From: JAQVWU01 sp964628455
Lineage (GTDB): Bacteria; Bacillota; Clostridia; Oscillospirales; CAG-272
Length of the DNA: 20,101 bases
Assembly (NCBI GenBank): GCA_964628455.1
Contig: CAZVPD010000059.1
Span: forward strand, 1 to 20,101
Reading direction: 5' to 3'
In this document: in pieces, positions 6,695 through 14,453 of the stretch
How the letters are laid out: each line of letters starts with the position of its first letter
How positions within the stretch are numbered: the stretch's first letter is position 1
The notes under the pieces: generated by a model
What the model saw: the letters and a program-made list of their open reading frames with translations, nothing else
Databases searched by the model: none
What the model was told of the DNA's origin: nothing
Made by a program: the position numbers and the translations under genes

Positions 6695-7477
6695 ATGATA
6701 ACTCTGGCACAGGATATTTTATCACGTCATGTAACTAAAGGAAGTATTGCGGTATACTTTACGGGACAAGCCGGATATATAATAAAAGGATCGGACGGGA
6801 CTCTGGTTGCTGTTGATCTGTATCTGTCCGACTGCTGTTCAAGGATTGCCGGATTCAAACGTCTTATGCCCCGGCTGCTTGATTCTGCCGATCTTGCTTT
6901 TGATGTGATCATCTGTACGCACGAGCACCCGGACCACCTGGATGTTGATGCTCTTCCTTTGATGATTTCCAATGGATCTCCGGTCGTTTATGTCAATAAG
7001 GACGGCGCCGGAATCTTGTCGGGATTTGGTTTTACGGAGAACATAAAGGTTATGGCAGTCGGAGGTATTTATCGGGAAGGTTCGTTAAAAATCGAAGCGG
7101 TTTACTGCGATCATGGCGATGGTGCGCCGAACGCGGTCGGCCTTCTTTTAACCATGGATGAAAAAACCGTTTACATAGCCGGAGATACTGCCTACAGGCC
7201 TGAAAAAATAAGCGGTGCCGGCGCAGTCAGTGATATTGCTTCAAGGCAAATCGATTTAATGGCAGCTCCGATTAACGGAGCTTTCGGCAACTTGAATGAA
7301 GAAGAAGCCGTAAAGCTTTGCGGACTTGTCAAACCTCGGCTCATGACTCCGTATCATTACTGGAATTTCGCCGAACACGGAGGCTCTCCTTATTTGTTTT
7401 CAGTGAAAATGCGGGAAATATTACCCGCACAGCCTTACATCATTATGCGGATGGGTGAAAATGTTATTATAGATTAA
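6695..7477 (+). CDS. Metallo-beta-lactamase-fold hydrolase, UlaG-like (possible sugar lactonase)
   Basis: A 260-residue protein with the metal site of the metallo-beta-lactamase fold: HxHxDH at H76, H78, D80, H81, then H140, D164 ('AGDTAY') and H221 ('TPYHYWNF'). The opening 'GQAGYIIKG' and 'VDLYLSD' resemble UlaG, the L-ascorbate-6-phosphate lactonase, and its relatives. A lactone-opening role in the cytoplasm is therefore plausible, and placement next to a sugar-type dehydrogenase fits an oxidise-then-hydrolyse pair. The real substrate cannot be read from the sequence; UlaG-like proteins also include phosphodiesterases. A ribosome site AAAGGA precedes the start by about 8 nt. Confidence 0.82.
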   Translation: MITLAQDILSRHVTKGSIAVYFTGQAGYIIKGSDGTLVAVDLYLSDCCSRIAGFKRLMPRLLDSADLAFDVIICTHEHPDHLDVDALPLMISNGSPVVYVNKDGAGILSGFGFTENIKVMAVGGIYREGSLKIEAVYCDHGDGAPNAVGLLLTMDEKTVYIAGDTAYRPEKISGAGAVSDIASRQIDLMAAPINGAFGNLNEEEAVKLCGLVKPRLMTPYHYWNFAEHGGSPYLFSVKMREILPAQPYIIMRMGENVIID

Positions 7478-7505
7478 AATCCAATATAAACAAACGGAGG
7501 AAAAA

Positions 7506-8156
7506 ATGATCGAAAATCTCAATAAATACATAGACCATACGATTTTAAAACCATATGCAGGAGAGCGTGATATCATAGCTTTATGCGAGGCTGCCCGCGA
7601 AATGAATACCGCAAGTGTTTGTGTAAATCCCTGCCATGCCGCAGCGGCTAAACGTTATCTCGAGGGGACCGATGTAAAAATCTGCACAGTCATAGGTTTT
7701 CCGCTCGGTGCAAACACCACGGCTGTGAAGGAAGCCGAAACCAATGCGGCATACTCGGACGGCTGTGATGAATTCGATATGGTTATCAATATCGGAGCAT
7801 TGAAAGACAAACGTTATGATTATGTTTGCCGGGATATCGAAGCCGTAGTCAAAGCGGCTAAAGGGAAGACTGTTAAAGTGATAATCGAAACTTTTTATCT
7901 GTCCGATGAGGAAAAAGTGAAAGCCTGCGAGCTTTCCTGTAAAGCAGGTGCTCATTTTGTGAAAACATGCACGGGATTTAATGAAGGTGTCGCTACGGTT
8001 GAGGATATCAGACTCATGAAAGCTTCTGTGTCTGACGGCGTGAAAGTCAAAGCATCATCGGGCATTCGAACATATGAAACGGCAGCCGCTCTGATTGAAG
8101 CGGGAGCCGACAGGCTGGGCACATCATCCGGTGCCGCCATATTAAAAATGAAATGA
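7506..8156 (+). CDS. deoC: Deoxyribose-phosphate aldolase
   Basis: A 216-residue class I aldolase that splits 2-deoxy-D-ribose 5-phosphate into glyceraldehyde-3-phosphate and acetaldehyde. Key residues are in place: the Schiff-base lysine K153 in 'FVKTCTGF', the second lysine K182 in 'KASSGIRT', and D91 in 'EFDMVINIGALKD'. Two small differences from the common forms are C155 for Ser (KTSTGF) and S185 for Gly (KASGGIRT). Length matches the short Bacillota DeoC type. It has a strong GGAGG site. In nucleoside-salvage operons deoC usually sits with phosphorylases and deoB; here it stands with a mutarotase and a deoxyribokinase-like kinase, which points to free deoxy-sugar catabolism. Confidence 0.95.
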   Translation: MIENLNKYIDHTILKPYAGERDIIALCEAAREMNTASVCVNPCHAAAAKRYLEGTDVKICTVIGFPLGANTTAVKEAETNAAYSDGCDEFDMVINIGALKDKRYDYVCRDIEAVVKAAKGKTVKVIIETFYLSDEEKVKACELSCKAGAHFVKTCTGFNEGVATVEDIRLMKASVSDGVKVKASSGIRTYETAAALIEAGADRLGTSSGAAILKMK

Positions 8157-8167
8157 AATAAATCGAA

Positions 8168-9106
8168 ATGATACATATTTACGATTCGTCCTATAAGGAT
8201 GTATTTGGTATTGCGGTTGAAACGGAATTTCTCAGGGCGATTTTTCTCCCGTATAACGGAGCTAAGCTGGCTTCATTGACAGATAAAACAACGGGATGTG
8301 AATTACTCGCGGCAGCTGCGGGGGATCATTATAAAGTATTTTCCGCTGAAGAGGATTATGTCGACAGCGAATGCTCCGCTTTTGATGATATGTTTCCGAC
8401 AATCGATCTTTATATACCGGCAAACGGTCCGAACACAGGTGTCTCCTATATGGATCACGGTGAGGTATGTCGTTCGCGCTTTGATTATCAATGTGATAAC
8501 GATCGCCTGTTTATGGTTCTCAAGTCAAATCGCTTGCCGTATCGTTATATAAAAACGGTTTCAGGCACGGAAGACGGTTCTTTGACTATAAATTATAAAA
8601 TCGAGAATCTTTCCGGCAGCCCTTTCCCTTATATTTGGGCTGCGCACTGTATGCTCGCCGCTGTTGAAAACGGACGAATGGCCGTACCGTATATTGACGG
8701 TGCTCAGGCTGAAATCATGTTTGATGAAAATTCGGCATTCGGGAAAAAAGGCGATATAATCAGTGTAATTGCACCGATGCTGACCTCGGAACCTTTTTCC
8801 GCAGATGGAAATACTTTTAAATATTACTTTACCGAACCGGTACCGTTCGGGTTGGTTAAATACGCCAATCCCGAAACCGGCAGGTCTTTTGTCATGCGCT
8901 ATAACAAGAATAAGATACCTTATTTAGGTGTCTGGATGAACAACGGCAGATTCAAATCCATGCATAACGCAGCGCCGGAAATATGTTCGGCTCCGTTTGA
9001 CTCCCCCGAAAAAGCAGCTCAAAAAGGATACGGCAGCAGCATAGCACCTTATGATTCGGTTGAGTTTGATATATTCATAAATACGGAGGGGTATCTGCAT
9101 GAATAA
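8168..9106 (+). CDS. Aldose 1-epimerase (mutarotase)-superfamily protein
   Basis: A 312-residue protein of the galactose-mutarotase-like beta-sandwich superfamily. H160 in 'AAHCML' and E271 in 'APEICSAP' are at the positions expected for the catalytic acid and base; an earlier 'MDHGEV' block is also typical. It would equilibrate alpha and beta anomers of an aldose in the cytoplasm so that the next enzyme is supplied. It starts only 11 nt after deoC without a clear ribosome site, suggesting translational coupling, and overlaps the kinase gene by 8 nt. Coupling to a PfkB kinase and DeoC recalls the mutarotase found in some enterobacterial deoxyribose loci. It could instead belong to the related DUF4432-like group. 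Confidence 0.8.
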   Translation: MIHIYDSSYKDVFGIAVETEFLRAIFLPYNGAKLASLTDKTTGCELLAAAAGDHYKVFSAEEDYVDSECSAFDDMFPTIDLYIPANGPNTGVSYMDHGEVCRSRFDYQCDNDRLFMVLKSNRLPYRYIKTVSGTEDGSLTINYKIENLSGSPFPYIWAAHCMLAAVENGRMAVPYIDGAQAEIMFDENSAFGKKGDIISVIAPMLTSEPFSADGNTFKYYFTEPVPFGLVKYANPETGRSFVMRYNKNKIPYLGVWMNNGRFKSMHNAAPEICSAPFDSPEKAAQKGYGSSIAPYDSVEFDIFINTEGYLHE

Positions 9107-10031
9107 GAATAAAATTGTTGTAGTCGGAAGCTTCATCGCGGATTTGACTTCATTCACACCGAAATTTCCGCGGGACGGAGAGACGGTCATCGGAAACATG
9201 CTGAAAATTGGTCCGGGCGGTAAAGGTTCCAATGCCGCAACGGCCGCAAACCGATCGGGCGGTCATGTCGTTATGATTACCAAAGTCGGCTTCGATACAT
9301 TGAGCGACATTTGTTTTCATCATTATAAAACCGAAGGGATGACCGATCAATATGTTTACAGGTCAAAGAATAAGGAAACCGGAGCAGCAATCATCGAAGT
9401 GAATGAAAGCACCGGACAAAACCGTATAATCGTCATGATCGGAGCCAATCTGGATCTCTCGCCCGATGAAGTCCGTGCTGCCGAATCGGAATTCAAAGAT
9501 TGCAAAACAATACTGGTGCAGCTGGAGTCAAATCTTGATGCGGTCAAAGAAGCTGTGATTCTGGCTGAAAAACACAGGAAAACCATTGTTTTTAATCCGG
9601 CCCCGGCTCAGCCGGTTCCCGAAGGATTCTTCGACGGCGTCGATTATTTTACACCCAACGAAACCGAAGCCGAATTTTTTTCGGGTGTACCGGTCAGAAC
9701 AACGCCGGATGCATTTATCGCAGGCCGGAAGCTTTTGTCACTGGGCGTAAAAAATGTAATTGTTACGTTGGGGAAGTCCGGCGCGGCCTTAATAAACAAT
9801 AACACCGAGATTATAATTCCGACAACCGATTTAAAGCCGGTGGATACCACAGGCGCCGGTGACGCCTTTAACGGCGGATTGACGGTCGCCCTCTCGGAAG
9901 GCAGAGATATCGTAACTGCGATTAAATTTGCCAATTGTGTCGCGTCTATTTCCGTAACACGGAAAGGATCATCACCCTCCATGCCGACTCGTGATGAAAC
10001 CGACGCATTATTTAAAAAATTCTACGGTTGA
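9099..10031 (+). CDS. deoK: PfkB-family sugar kinase, deoxyribokinase-like
   Basis: A 310-residue ribokinase-type kinase. The N-terminal sugar-binding segment is 'VVVGSFIADL', the second signature is 'GGKGSNAA' (40-47), and the catalytic 'DTTGAGDAFNGG' lies near the C-terminus. In E. coli ribokinase the segment reads S-I-N-A-D, where Asn14 helps recognise ribose; in the studied Salmonella deoxyribokinase that position is Met10. Here it is I13, hydrophobic, which favours a 2-deoxy sugar over ribose. D15 (equivalent to ribokinase Asp16) is kept. The expected reaction is phosphorylation of 2-deoxyribose to the substrate of DeoC, two genes upstream. The ribosome site GGAGGGG lies within the 3' end of the mutarotase gene. 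Confidence 0.87.
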   Translation: MNKNKIVVVGSFIADLTSFTPKFPRDGETVIGNMLKIGPGGKGSNAATAANRSGGHVVMITKVGFDTLSDICFHHYKTEGMTDQYVYRSKNKETGAAIIEVNESTGQNRIIVMIGANLDLSPDEVRAAESEFKDCKTILVQLESNLDAVKEAVILAEKHRKTIVFNPAPAQPVPEGFFDGVDYFTPNETEAEFFSGVPVRTTPDAFIAGRKLLSLGVKNVIVTLGKSGAALINNNTEIIIPTTDLKPVDTTGAGDAFNGGLTVALSEGRDIVTAIKFANCVASISVTRKGSSPSMPTRDETDALFKKFYG

Positions 10032-10060
10032 GCTGTAAACTGATTAAAACGGAGGCTTGT

Positions 10061-11116
10061 ATGAAAGCATTAAGCGTAATTTCTAAAAACAATATTAAAA
10101 TGCTCAATATTTCCGAACCTGTTTTAAAAAAAGACGAAATATTATGCCGTGTGGTTTATTCGGGAATATGCGGAACAGATCTTGTGATTTATACGGGCGA
10201 AACAAACTTTGTGAAAGACGGGCTCATTAAATATCCGGTCCGTATCGGACACGAATGGTCCGGATATGTCGAAAAAACCGGATCAGGTGTGACGAAATTT
10301 AAAGAAGGCGACCGCGTGGTCTCGGACAACGGTATTTCCTGCCGGGAATGTGCCGCATGCCTGCGGGGAGATATGGAGCATTGCGAAAACAACCGTTCTG
10401 TCGGAACCATCAACTGCTGGGAAGGTTCGTTTGCAGAATACATCGTTATTCCGGAATGCCATTTATATCATCTCCCGGATTCGATCAATTATAAAAAAGG
10501 AGCGATGATTGAACCCCTTACCGTCGCTTATGCGGGAATGACAAAATACCCCGTCGGAAGTAAAACGACCGTTGCGGTCATAGGAACCGGTCCTATCGGT
10601 ATGTCGGCTCTGGCAATAGCTGAGCGTATGGGAGCAGAAAAGATCATATGTATAGGCCGGACGGACGAAAAGCTAAATATAGCCAAAAAACTGGGTGCAA
10701 CGCATGTTATCAATATCAACAAGACCGATGCACTGAAAGAGATAGACAGTATTACAGGCGGGACCGGAGTTGATTTTACTGTGGAAACTTCCGGTGCATC
10801 CCCGACCGTTCAGCAGGCGATCGACATTACCCGGGCGGGGGGCTTTATATCCATGATAGGATTTTATGAAAATGATATCGACGGTCTTGTGATAAACAGA
10901 CTTGTTACAAAGGGTTTGACCGTGCGTGGAATTATGGGGGAGATCGGTATTGTTCCTCCCATTATTAAATATATAACGGAATCCGGACTTGACCTTGAAC
11001 CCATGATAACAAGAGTGATCGGTTTTGATGACGCGGTTTCGTATTTTGAGAACCATGCGGAGTATCATAAAAAAGATATTAAAGTATTAGTAAAAATAAC
11101 GGAAGCAGATGATTGA
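10061..11116 (+). CDS. Zinc-dependent medium-chain polyol/alcohol dehydrogenase
   Basis: A 351-residue MDR-family dehydrogenase of the sorbitol/butanediol/threonine dehydrogenase type. Catalytic zinc ligands are C37 ('GICGTD'), H64-E65 ('GHEW') and E151 ('IEPL'); the structural zinc site has all four cysteines C94, C97, C100 and C108. The Rossmann motif GTGPIG is followed by a second strand ending in G-R rather than Asp, which may favour NADP(H) (inference). The substrate is uncertain: a polyol, 2,3-butanediol/acetoin or a deoxy-sugar alcohol would all fit. I start at the ATG at 10061 because GGAGG (10051-10055) lies 5 nt before it; the open frame extends a further 33 nt upstream without a ribosome site. 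Confidence 0.9.
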   Translation: MKALSVISKNNIKMLNISEPVLKKDEILCRVVYSGICGTDLVIYTGETNFVKDGLIKYPVRIGHEWSGYVEKTGSGVTKFKEGDRVVSDNGISCRECAACLRGDMEHCENNRSVGTINCWEGSFAEYIVIPECHLYHLPDSINYKKGAMIEPLTVAYAGMTKYPVGSKTTVAVIGTGPIGMSALAIAERMGAEKIICIGRTDEKLNIAKKLGATHVININKTDALKEIDSITGGTGVDFTVETSGASPTVQQAIDITRAGGFISMIGFYENDIDGLVINRLVTKGLTVRGIMGEIGIVPPIIKYITESGLDLEPMITRVIGFDDAVSYFENHAEYHKKDIKVLVKITEADD

Positions 11117-11118
11117 AA

Positions 11119-12483
11119 ATGGATGTAAAAGAATATATCGCAAAACTGGTCAACGATTCCAGAAAAGCTCAGCTGGAATTTGAAACCTTTACGCAGGAAA
11201 AAACGGATGAGATAGTCCGTGCCGTTGCAAAAGCAATATATGACAACGCGGAGATTCTCGCGGCCATGGCAGTAGAAGAAACCGGCATGGGTGTGTATCT
11301 GCATAAAGTCAAAAAAAATAAAGGCAAAGCGAAAATCATATGGAACAGCCTTAAAGGCGTCGTAAGCAAAGGGATACTGAGCAGAGATGAATCCACGGGT
11401 ATAACGGAAATAGCGCGTCCCGTAGGTGTTGTAGGTGCTGTGATTCCGTGTACAAATCCGATTGTTACTCCGATGTGTAATGCCATGTTTGCTTTAAAGG
11501 GCGGTAATTCGATTATCATTGCTCCGCACCCGCGTTCAAAAAAGTGTTCTGCCGAAACAGTAAAACTGATAAACAAAGCCATTGCACCTTTGGGTGCTCC
11601 CGATAATCTGATACAGATCATCAATGAACCTTCCGTCGAATTATCAAACGAACTGATGCGTTCTGTGGATGTTGTTGTTGCTACAGGCGGGATGCCCATG
11701 GTAAAAGCCGCTTATTCAAGCGGTAAACCCGCTTATGGAGTGGGTGTCGGCAATGTACAATGTATTTTCGACCGCGGTATCGACTATAAATCTGCGGTGA
11801 ACAAAGTCATTGAAGGACGTGAATTTGATAACGGGATTATTTGTTCCGGTGAACAAACCGTTATTCTGCCTGCTGAGGATTATCAGAATATTATTGATTC
11901 TTTTATTGAAGAAGGATGTTATTATGTCGGCGACGACGAAACATCCTTGAAAATAACCGACCTGCTTTTTCCGGACGGGATCATGAATAAAAATCTGGTC
12001 GGTGTTTCCGCAGTCAAGGTAGCCGAAGCTGCGGGTATCGGTGTTCCGCCGGAGACACGTGTGATTATTGTAAAAGCTCCTTCGTTCGGAAAAACGAGTT
12101 TCCTTTCCAAAGAAAAAATGTGTCCGGTCATTTCTGCATACAAATACAATGATTTTATCGAAGCGATCCGTATCGCTCAGGCGAATCTCGATGTGGAGGG
12201 CAGGGGGCACAGTGTCAGCATCCATTCGGATAATCGTAAAAACATCGAATGCGCAGGCGAAATACTTACTGTAGCGCGCATCCTTGTAAATCAGATCTGC
12301 TCGACCATGAACGGCGGAAGCTTTTTGAACAGTCTGACTCCCACAACGACCCTCGGCTGCGCGTCATGGGGCAACAACAGCATTTCCGAAAACTTTTCGC
12401 ATCGTCACCTGCTGAATATCATTAAAATCGCGCTTCCCAAACCGGACGGCGTAATTCCGTCCGACGACGAAATTTGGAGCTGA
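11119..12483 (+). CDS. CoA-acylating aldehyde dehydrogenase
   Basis: A 454-residue aldehyde dehydrogenase of the acylating (EutE / AdhE N-domain / SauS) branch. The nucleophile is C242 in 'FDNGIICSGEQT'. The usual ELGGK general-base motif of hydrolytic enzymes is absent and replaced by the glycine-rich 'GVGVGN', and the C-terminal block 'LTPTTTLGC..WG.NSISEN' is typical of the acylating type. It should convert an aldehyde, CoA and NAD(P)+ to acyl-CoA. Acetaldehyde, the DeoC product, is the obvious substrate; a substituted acetaldehyde such as sulfoacetaldehyde is an alternative because related enzymes pair with SucCD-like ligases in sulfoacetate pathways. The ATG at 11119 is 2 nt after the upstream stop codon; an in-frame TTG two codons earlier overlaps that stop and is less likely. 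Confidence 0.9.
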   Translation: MDVKEYIAKLVNDSRKAQLEFETFTQEKTDEIVRAVAKAIYDNAEILAAMAVEETGMGVYLHKVKKNKGKAKIIWNSLKGVVSKGILSRDESTGITEIARPVGVVGAVIPCTNPIVTPMCNAMFALKGGNSIIIAPHPRSKKCSAETVKLINKAIAPLGAPDNLIQIINEPSVELSNELMRSVDVVVATGGMPMVKAAYSSGKPAYGVGVGNVQCIFDRGIDYKSAVNKVIEGREFDNGIICSGEQTVILPAEDYQNIIDSFIEEGCYYVGDDETSLKITDLLFPDGIMNKNLVGVSAVKVAEAAGIGVPPETRVIIVKAPSFGKTSFLSKEKMCPVISAYKYNDFIEAIRIAQANLDVEGRGHSVSIHSDNRKNIECAGEILTVARILVNQICSTMNGGSFLNSLTPTTTLGCASWGNNSISENFSHRHLLNIIKIALPKPDGVIPSDDEIWS

Positions 12484-12487
12484 TAAA

Positions 12488-13594
12488 ATGGATCTGGCGG
12501 AATATAAATCGAAAGAGCTTTTTTTAAAATACGGAATATCGTCGACATACGGCGTTATTTCCGATTCACTTGATGATCTCCGAAAATTAACATCCGAAAT
12601 TAAATACCCCGCTGTATTGAAAGCACAGGTGGAGACCGGCGGACGGGGAAAAGCCGGGGGTATAAAATTTGCGCAAAATGAAAATGAATTGTTTTCTCAG
12701 GCTGAAAAAATATTCGGATTGAATATTAAAGGTCACGCGGTGAGAAAAATCATGGTTACATATGCCGAGTCGATCGAAAAGGAATTATACCTTGCTGTCG
12801 CACTGGACCGGATGGAGCGAAGTCCGGTAATTCTTTATTGTGAAAACGGAGGCATCGATATCGAGGCGCATCCGGAACTTGTCAGGCGCATTCCCGTTAA
12901 TCCGCTCATGGGAATATGTGATTTTACTCTGCGTTATTTGAAAATTTCAAAACCGATAGAAGATATAGTCTGCAAATTATATAAATTATTCTGTGAGTAT
13001 GATTGTCTTTTATGCGAAATTAATCCGCTTGCCCTTACACCTGAAGGGCAGGTGATTGCTGTCGACGGTAAAATAACCGTTGATGACAGCGCTTTGAAAC
13101 GTCATCCGGATATTGCGGAATACAGAAGCAAATCGGAACTGAACGTCTTATCGGCGGAAGCGGAGAAATATAATTTTTTATATATACCCTGTGATGAAAA
13201 AGGCGACATCGCTGTCATGAGCAACGGTTCCGGTATGCTGATGTCGTGCATCGATATGATAACGGATAATCGTATGGCAGTCCGTGCAACTCTTGACCTT
13301 GGCGGCGGGGCTACGTCGGATCGTATTTCCGAAGCGATCCGGATCATCATGAGTGATGTTCAGACAGAAAAGCTTTTCATAAATATTTTCGGAGGAATTA
13401 CCCGTTGCGATGAAGTTGCACTCGGTATCCGTGAAGCAATATTGAAGTATAATATGGTTAAACCGGTAGTTATACGCCTTGAAGGAACAAATAAAGATAA
13501 GGGAATGGAAATTTTAAACGGCTTATCCGGGGTTGTGGTTGTTGAAGGACTTTGGGAAGGGGTAGGTGCATTAAAGAATGAGTATATTGATTGA
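12488..13594 (+). CDS. ADP-forming acyl-CoA ligase, beta subunit (SucC-like)
   Basis: A 368-residue protein with the ATP-grasp fold of succinyl-CoA synthetase beta: 'LKAQVETGGRGKAGGI' near residues 44-59 (nucleotide-binding lysine/glycine loop), 'CEINPLAL' (metal-binding region) and 'NIFGGITRCDEVALGI' (phosphohistidine/substrate end). It is slightly shorter than common SucC (about 385-390). With the alpha subunit it would use acyl-CoA, ADP and phosphate to make a free acid, CoA and ATP, or the reverse. No other TCA-cycle gene is nearby and the preceding gene makes an acyl-CoA, so a catabolic ligase such as an acetyl-CoA or sulfoacetyl-CoA type is favoured over true SucC. It overlaps the alpha gene by 17 nt. 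Confidence 0.88.
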   Translation: MDLAEYKSKELFLKYGISSTYGVISDSLDDLRKLTSEIKYPAVLKAQVETGGRGKAGGIKFAQNENELFSQAEKIFGLNIKGHAVRKIMVTYAESIEKELYLAVALDRMERSPVILYCENGGIDIEAHPELVRRIPVNPLMGICDFTLRYLKISKPIEDIVCKLYKLFCEYDCLLCEINPLALTPEGQVIAVDGKITVDDSALKRHPDIAEYRSKSELNVLSAEAEKYNFLYIPCDEKGDIAVMSNGSGMLMSCIDMITDNRMAVRATLDLGGGATSDRISEAIRIIMSDVQTEKLFINIFGGITRCDEVALGIREAILKYNMVKPVVIRLEGTNKDKGMEILNGLSGVVVVEGLWEGVGALKNEYID

Positions 13595-14453
13595 TAAAAG
13601 CACCCGCCTTATTGTCCAGGGCATCACCGGAAGAGAAGGCAGTTTTCATACCGAACAGATGCTTGCGTATGGAACGAATATTGTCGCAGGCGTAACACCG
13701 GGCAAAGGCGGAACACAGGTGATGGGCATACCGGTATATGATACGGTAAGGGAAGCAAAAGAAACTGCTGCGGCAAATGCATCGGTGATTTTTGTCCCGG
13801 CTATGCATACTAAATCCGGAGTTCTCGAGGCGATAGATGCCGGGATTCAGGATGTTATAACCATAGCGGAACATGTGCCCGTTCATGATATGCTTCAGAT
13901 TTATTATGCCGCTAAAATCAAAAACGTACGTGTGATCGGACCGAATTCTTTCGGCGTTATATCTCCCGGTAAATCCAAAGCCGGATTTATGGCACATCAC
14001 ATTTTTACTGAAGGTCCTGTTGGAATCATCTCCCGTTCCGCGACGAATTGTTATGAAACCGTTTTTATGCTTACAAATGCCGGTATAGGCCAGAGTACAT
14101 GTGTTGGGATCGGCGGTGATATGATACCCGGATCATCATTTGCGGATTTGCTGCCCTTATACGAAAAAGACGATCAGACAGAATTCATCGTGATGATCGG
14201 TGAAATAGGCGGTTCAGCCGAAGAAGAAGCAGCAGCCTTTATCAGAAAAAGCGTATCAAAACCCGTTATCGCACTCATTGCCGGTAAAAATGCACCGCGA
14301 GGAAAGAGCATGGGACATGCAGGGGCAATCGTTTCGGCCGACGGCACAGGCAGTGCCGGATTTAAGGAAACCGTTTTGCGGGATGCCGGTGTTACAATCG
14401 CCGACTCAACCCAGAATATTGCTGAAATATTAAAGAAAAGGCTTTTAAAATGA
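13578..14453 (+). CDS. ADP-forming acyl-CoA ligase, alpha subunit (SucD-like)
   Basis: A 291-residue CoA-binding subunit, matching SucD in length. The phosphorylated histidine is H247 in 'MGHAGAI', and the CoA-binding 'GITGREGSFHTEQ' and 'GVTPGKGG' blocks are intact, as is 'MIGEIGGSAEEEAA'. Substrate-side loops differ from succinyl-CoA synthetase: GPNCPG is G-P-N-S124-F-G, and SRSGTLTYE is 'SRSATNCYE' (152-160). This supports an acyl group other than succinyl. It stops 4 nt inside the next gene (ATGA overlap), so expression with the E1 alpha subunit is coupled. Confidence 0.9.
   Translation: MSILIDKSTRLIVQGITGREGSFHTEQMLAYGTNIVAGVTPGKGGTQVMGIPVYDTVREAKETAAANASVIFVPAMHTKSGVLEAIDAGIQDVITIAEHVPVHDMLQIYYAAKIKNVRVIGPNSFGVISPGKSKAGFMAHHIFTEGPVGIISRSATNCYETVFMLTNAGIGQSTCVGIGGDMIPGSSFADLLPLYEKDDQTEFIVMIGEIGGSAEEEAAAFIRKSVSKPVIALIAGKNAPRGKSMGHAGAIVSADGTGSAGFKETVLRDAGVTIADSTQNIAEILKKRLLK

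Noticed and set aside
11169..11699. Long antisense open frame (176 codons) opposite the acylating aldehyde dehydrogenase
   Set aside because: It lies wholly within a well-supported gene, has no ribosome site or recognisable domain, and its composition mirrors the codon pattern of the opposite strand.
13470..14000. Antisense open frame (176 codons) across the SucC/SucD junction
   Set aside because: Shadow of two clear genes; no ribosome site, no domain.
12488..14453. Calling the SucCD-like pair a TCA-cycle succinyl-CoA synthetase
   Set aside because: Substrate-side loops differ from SucD and the context is an acylating aldehyde dehydrogenase, not TCA genes.
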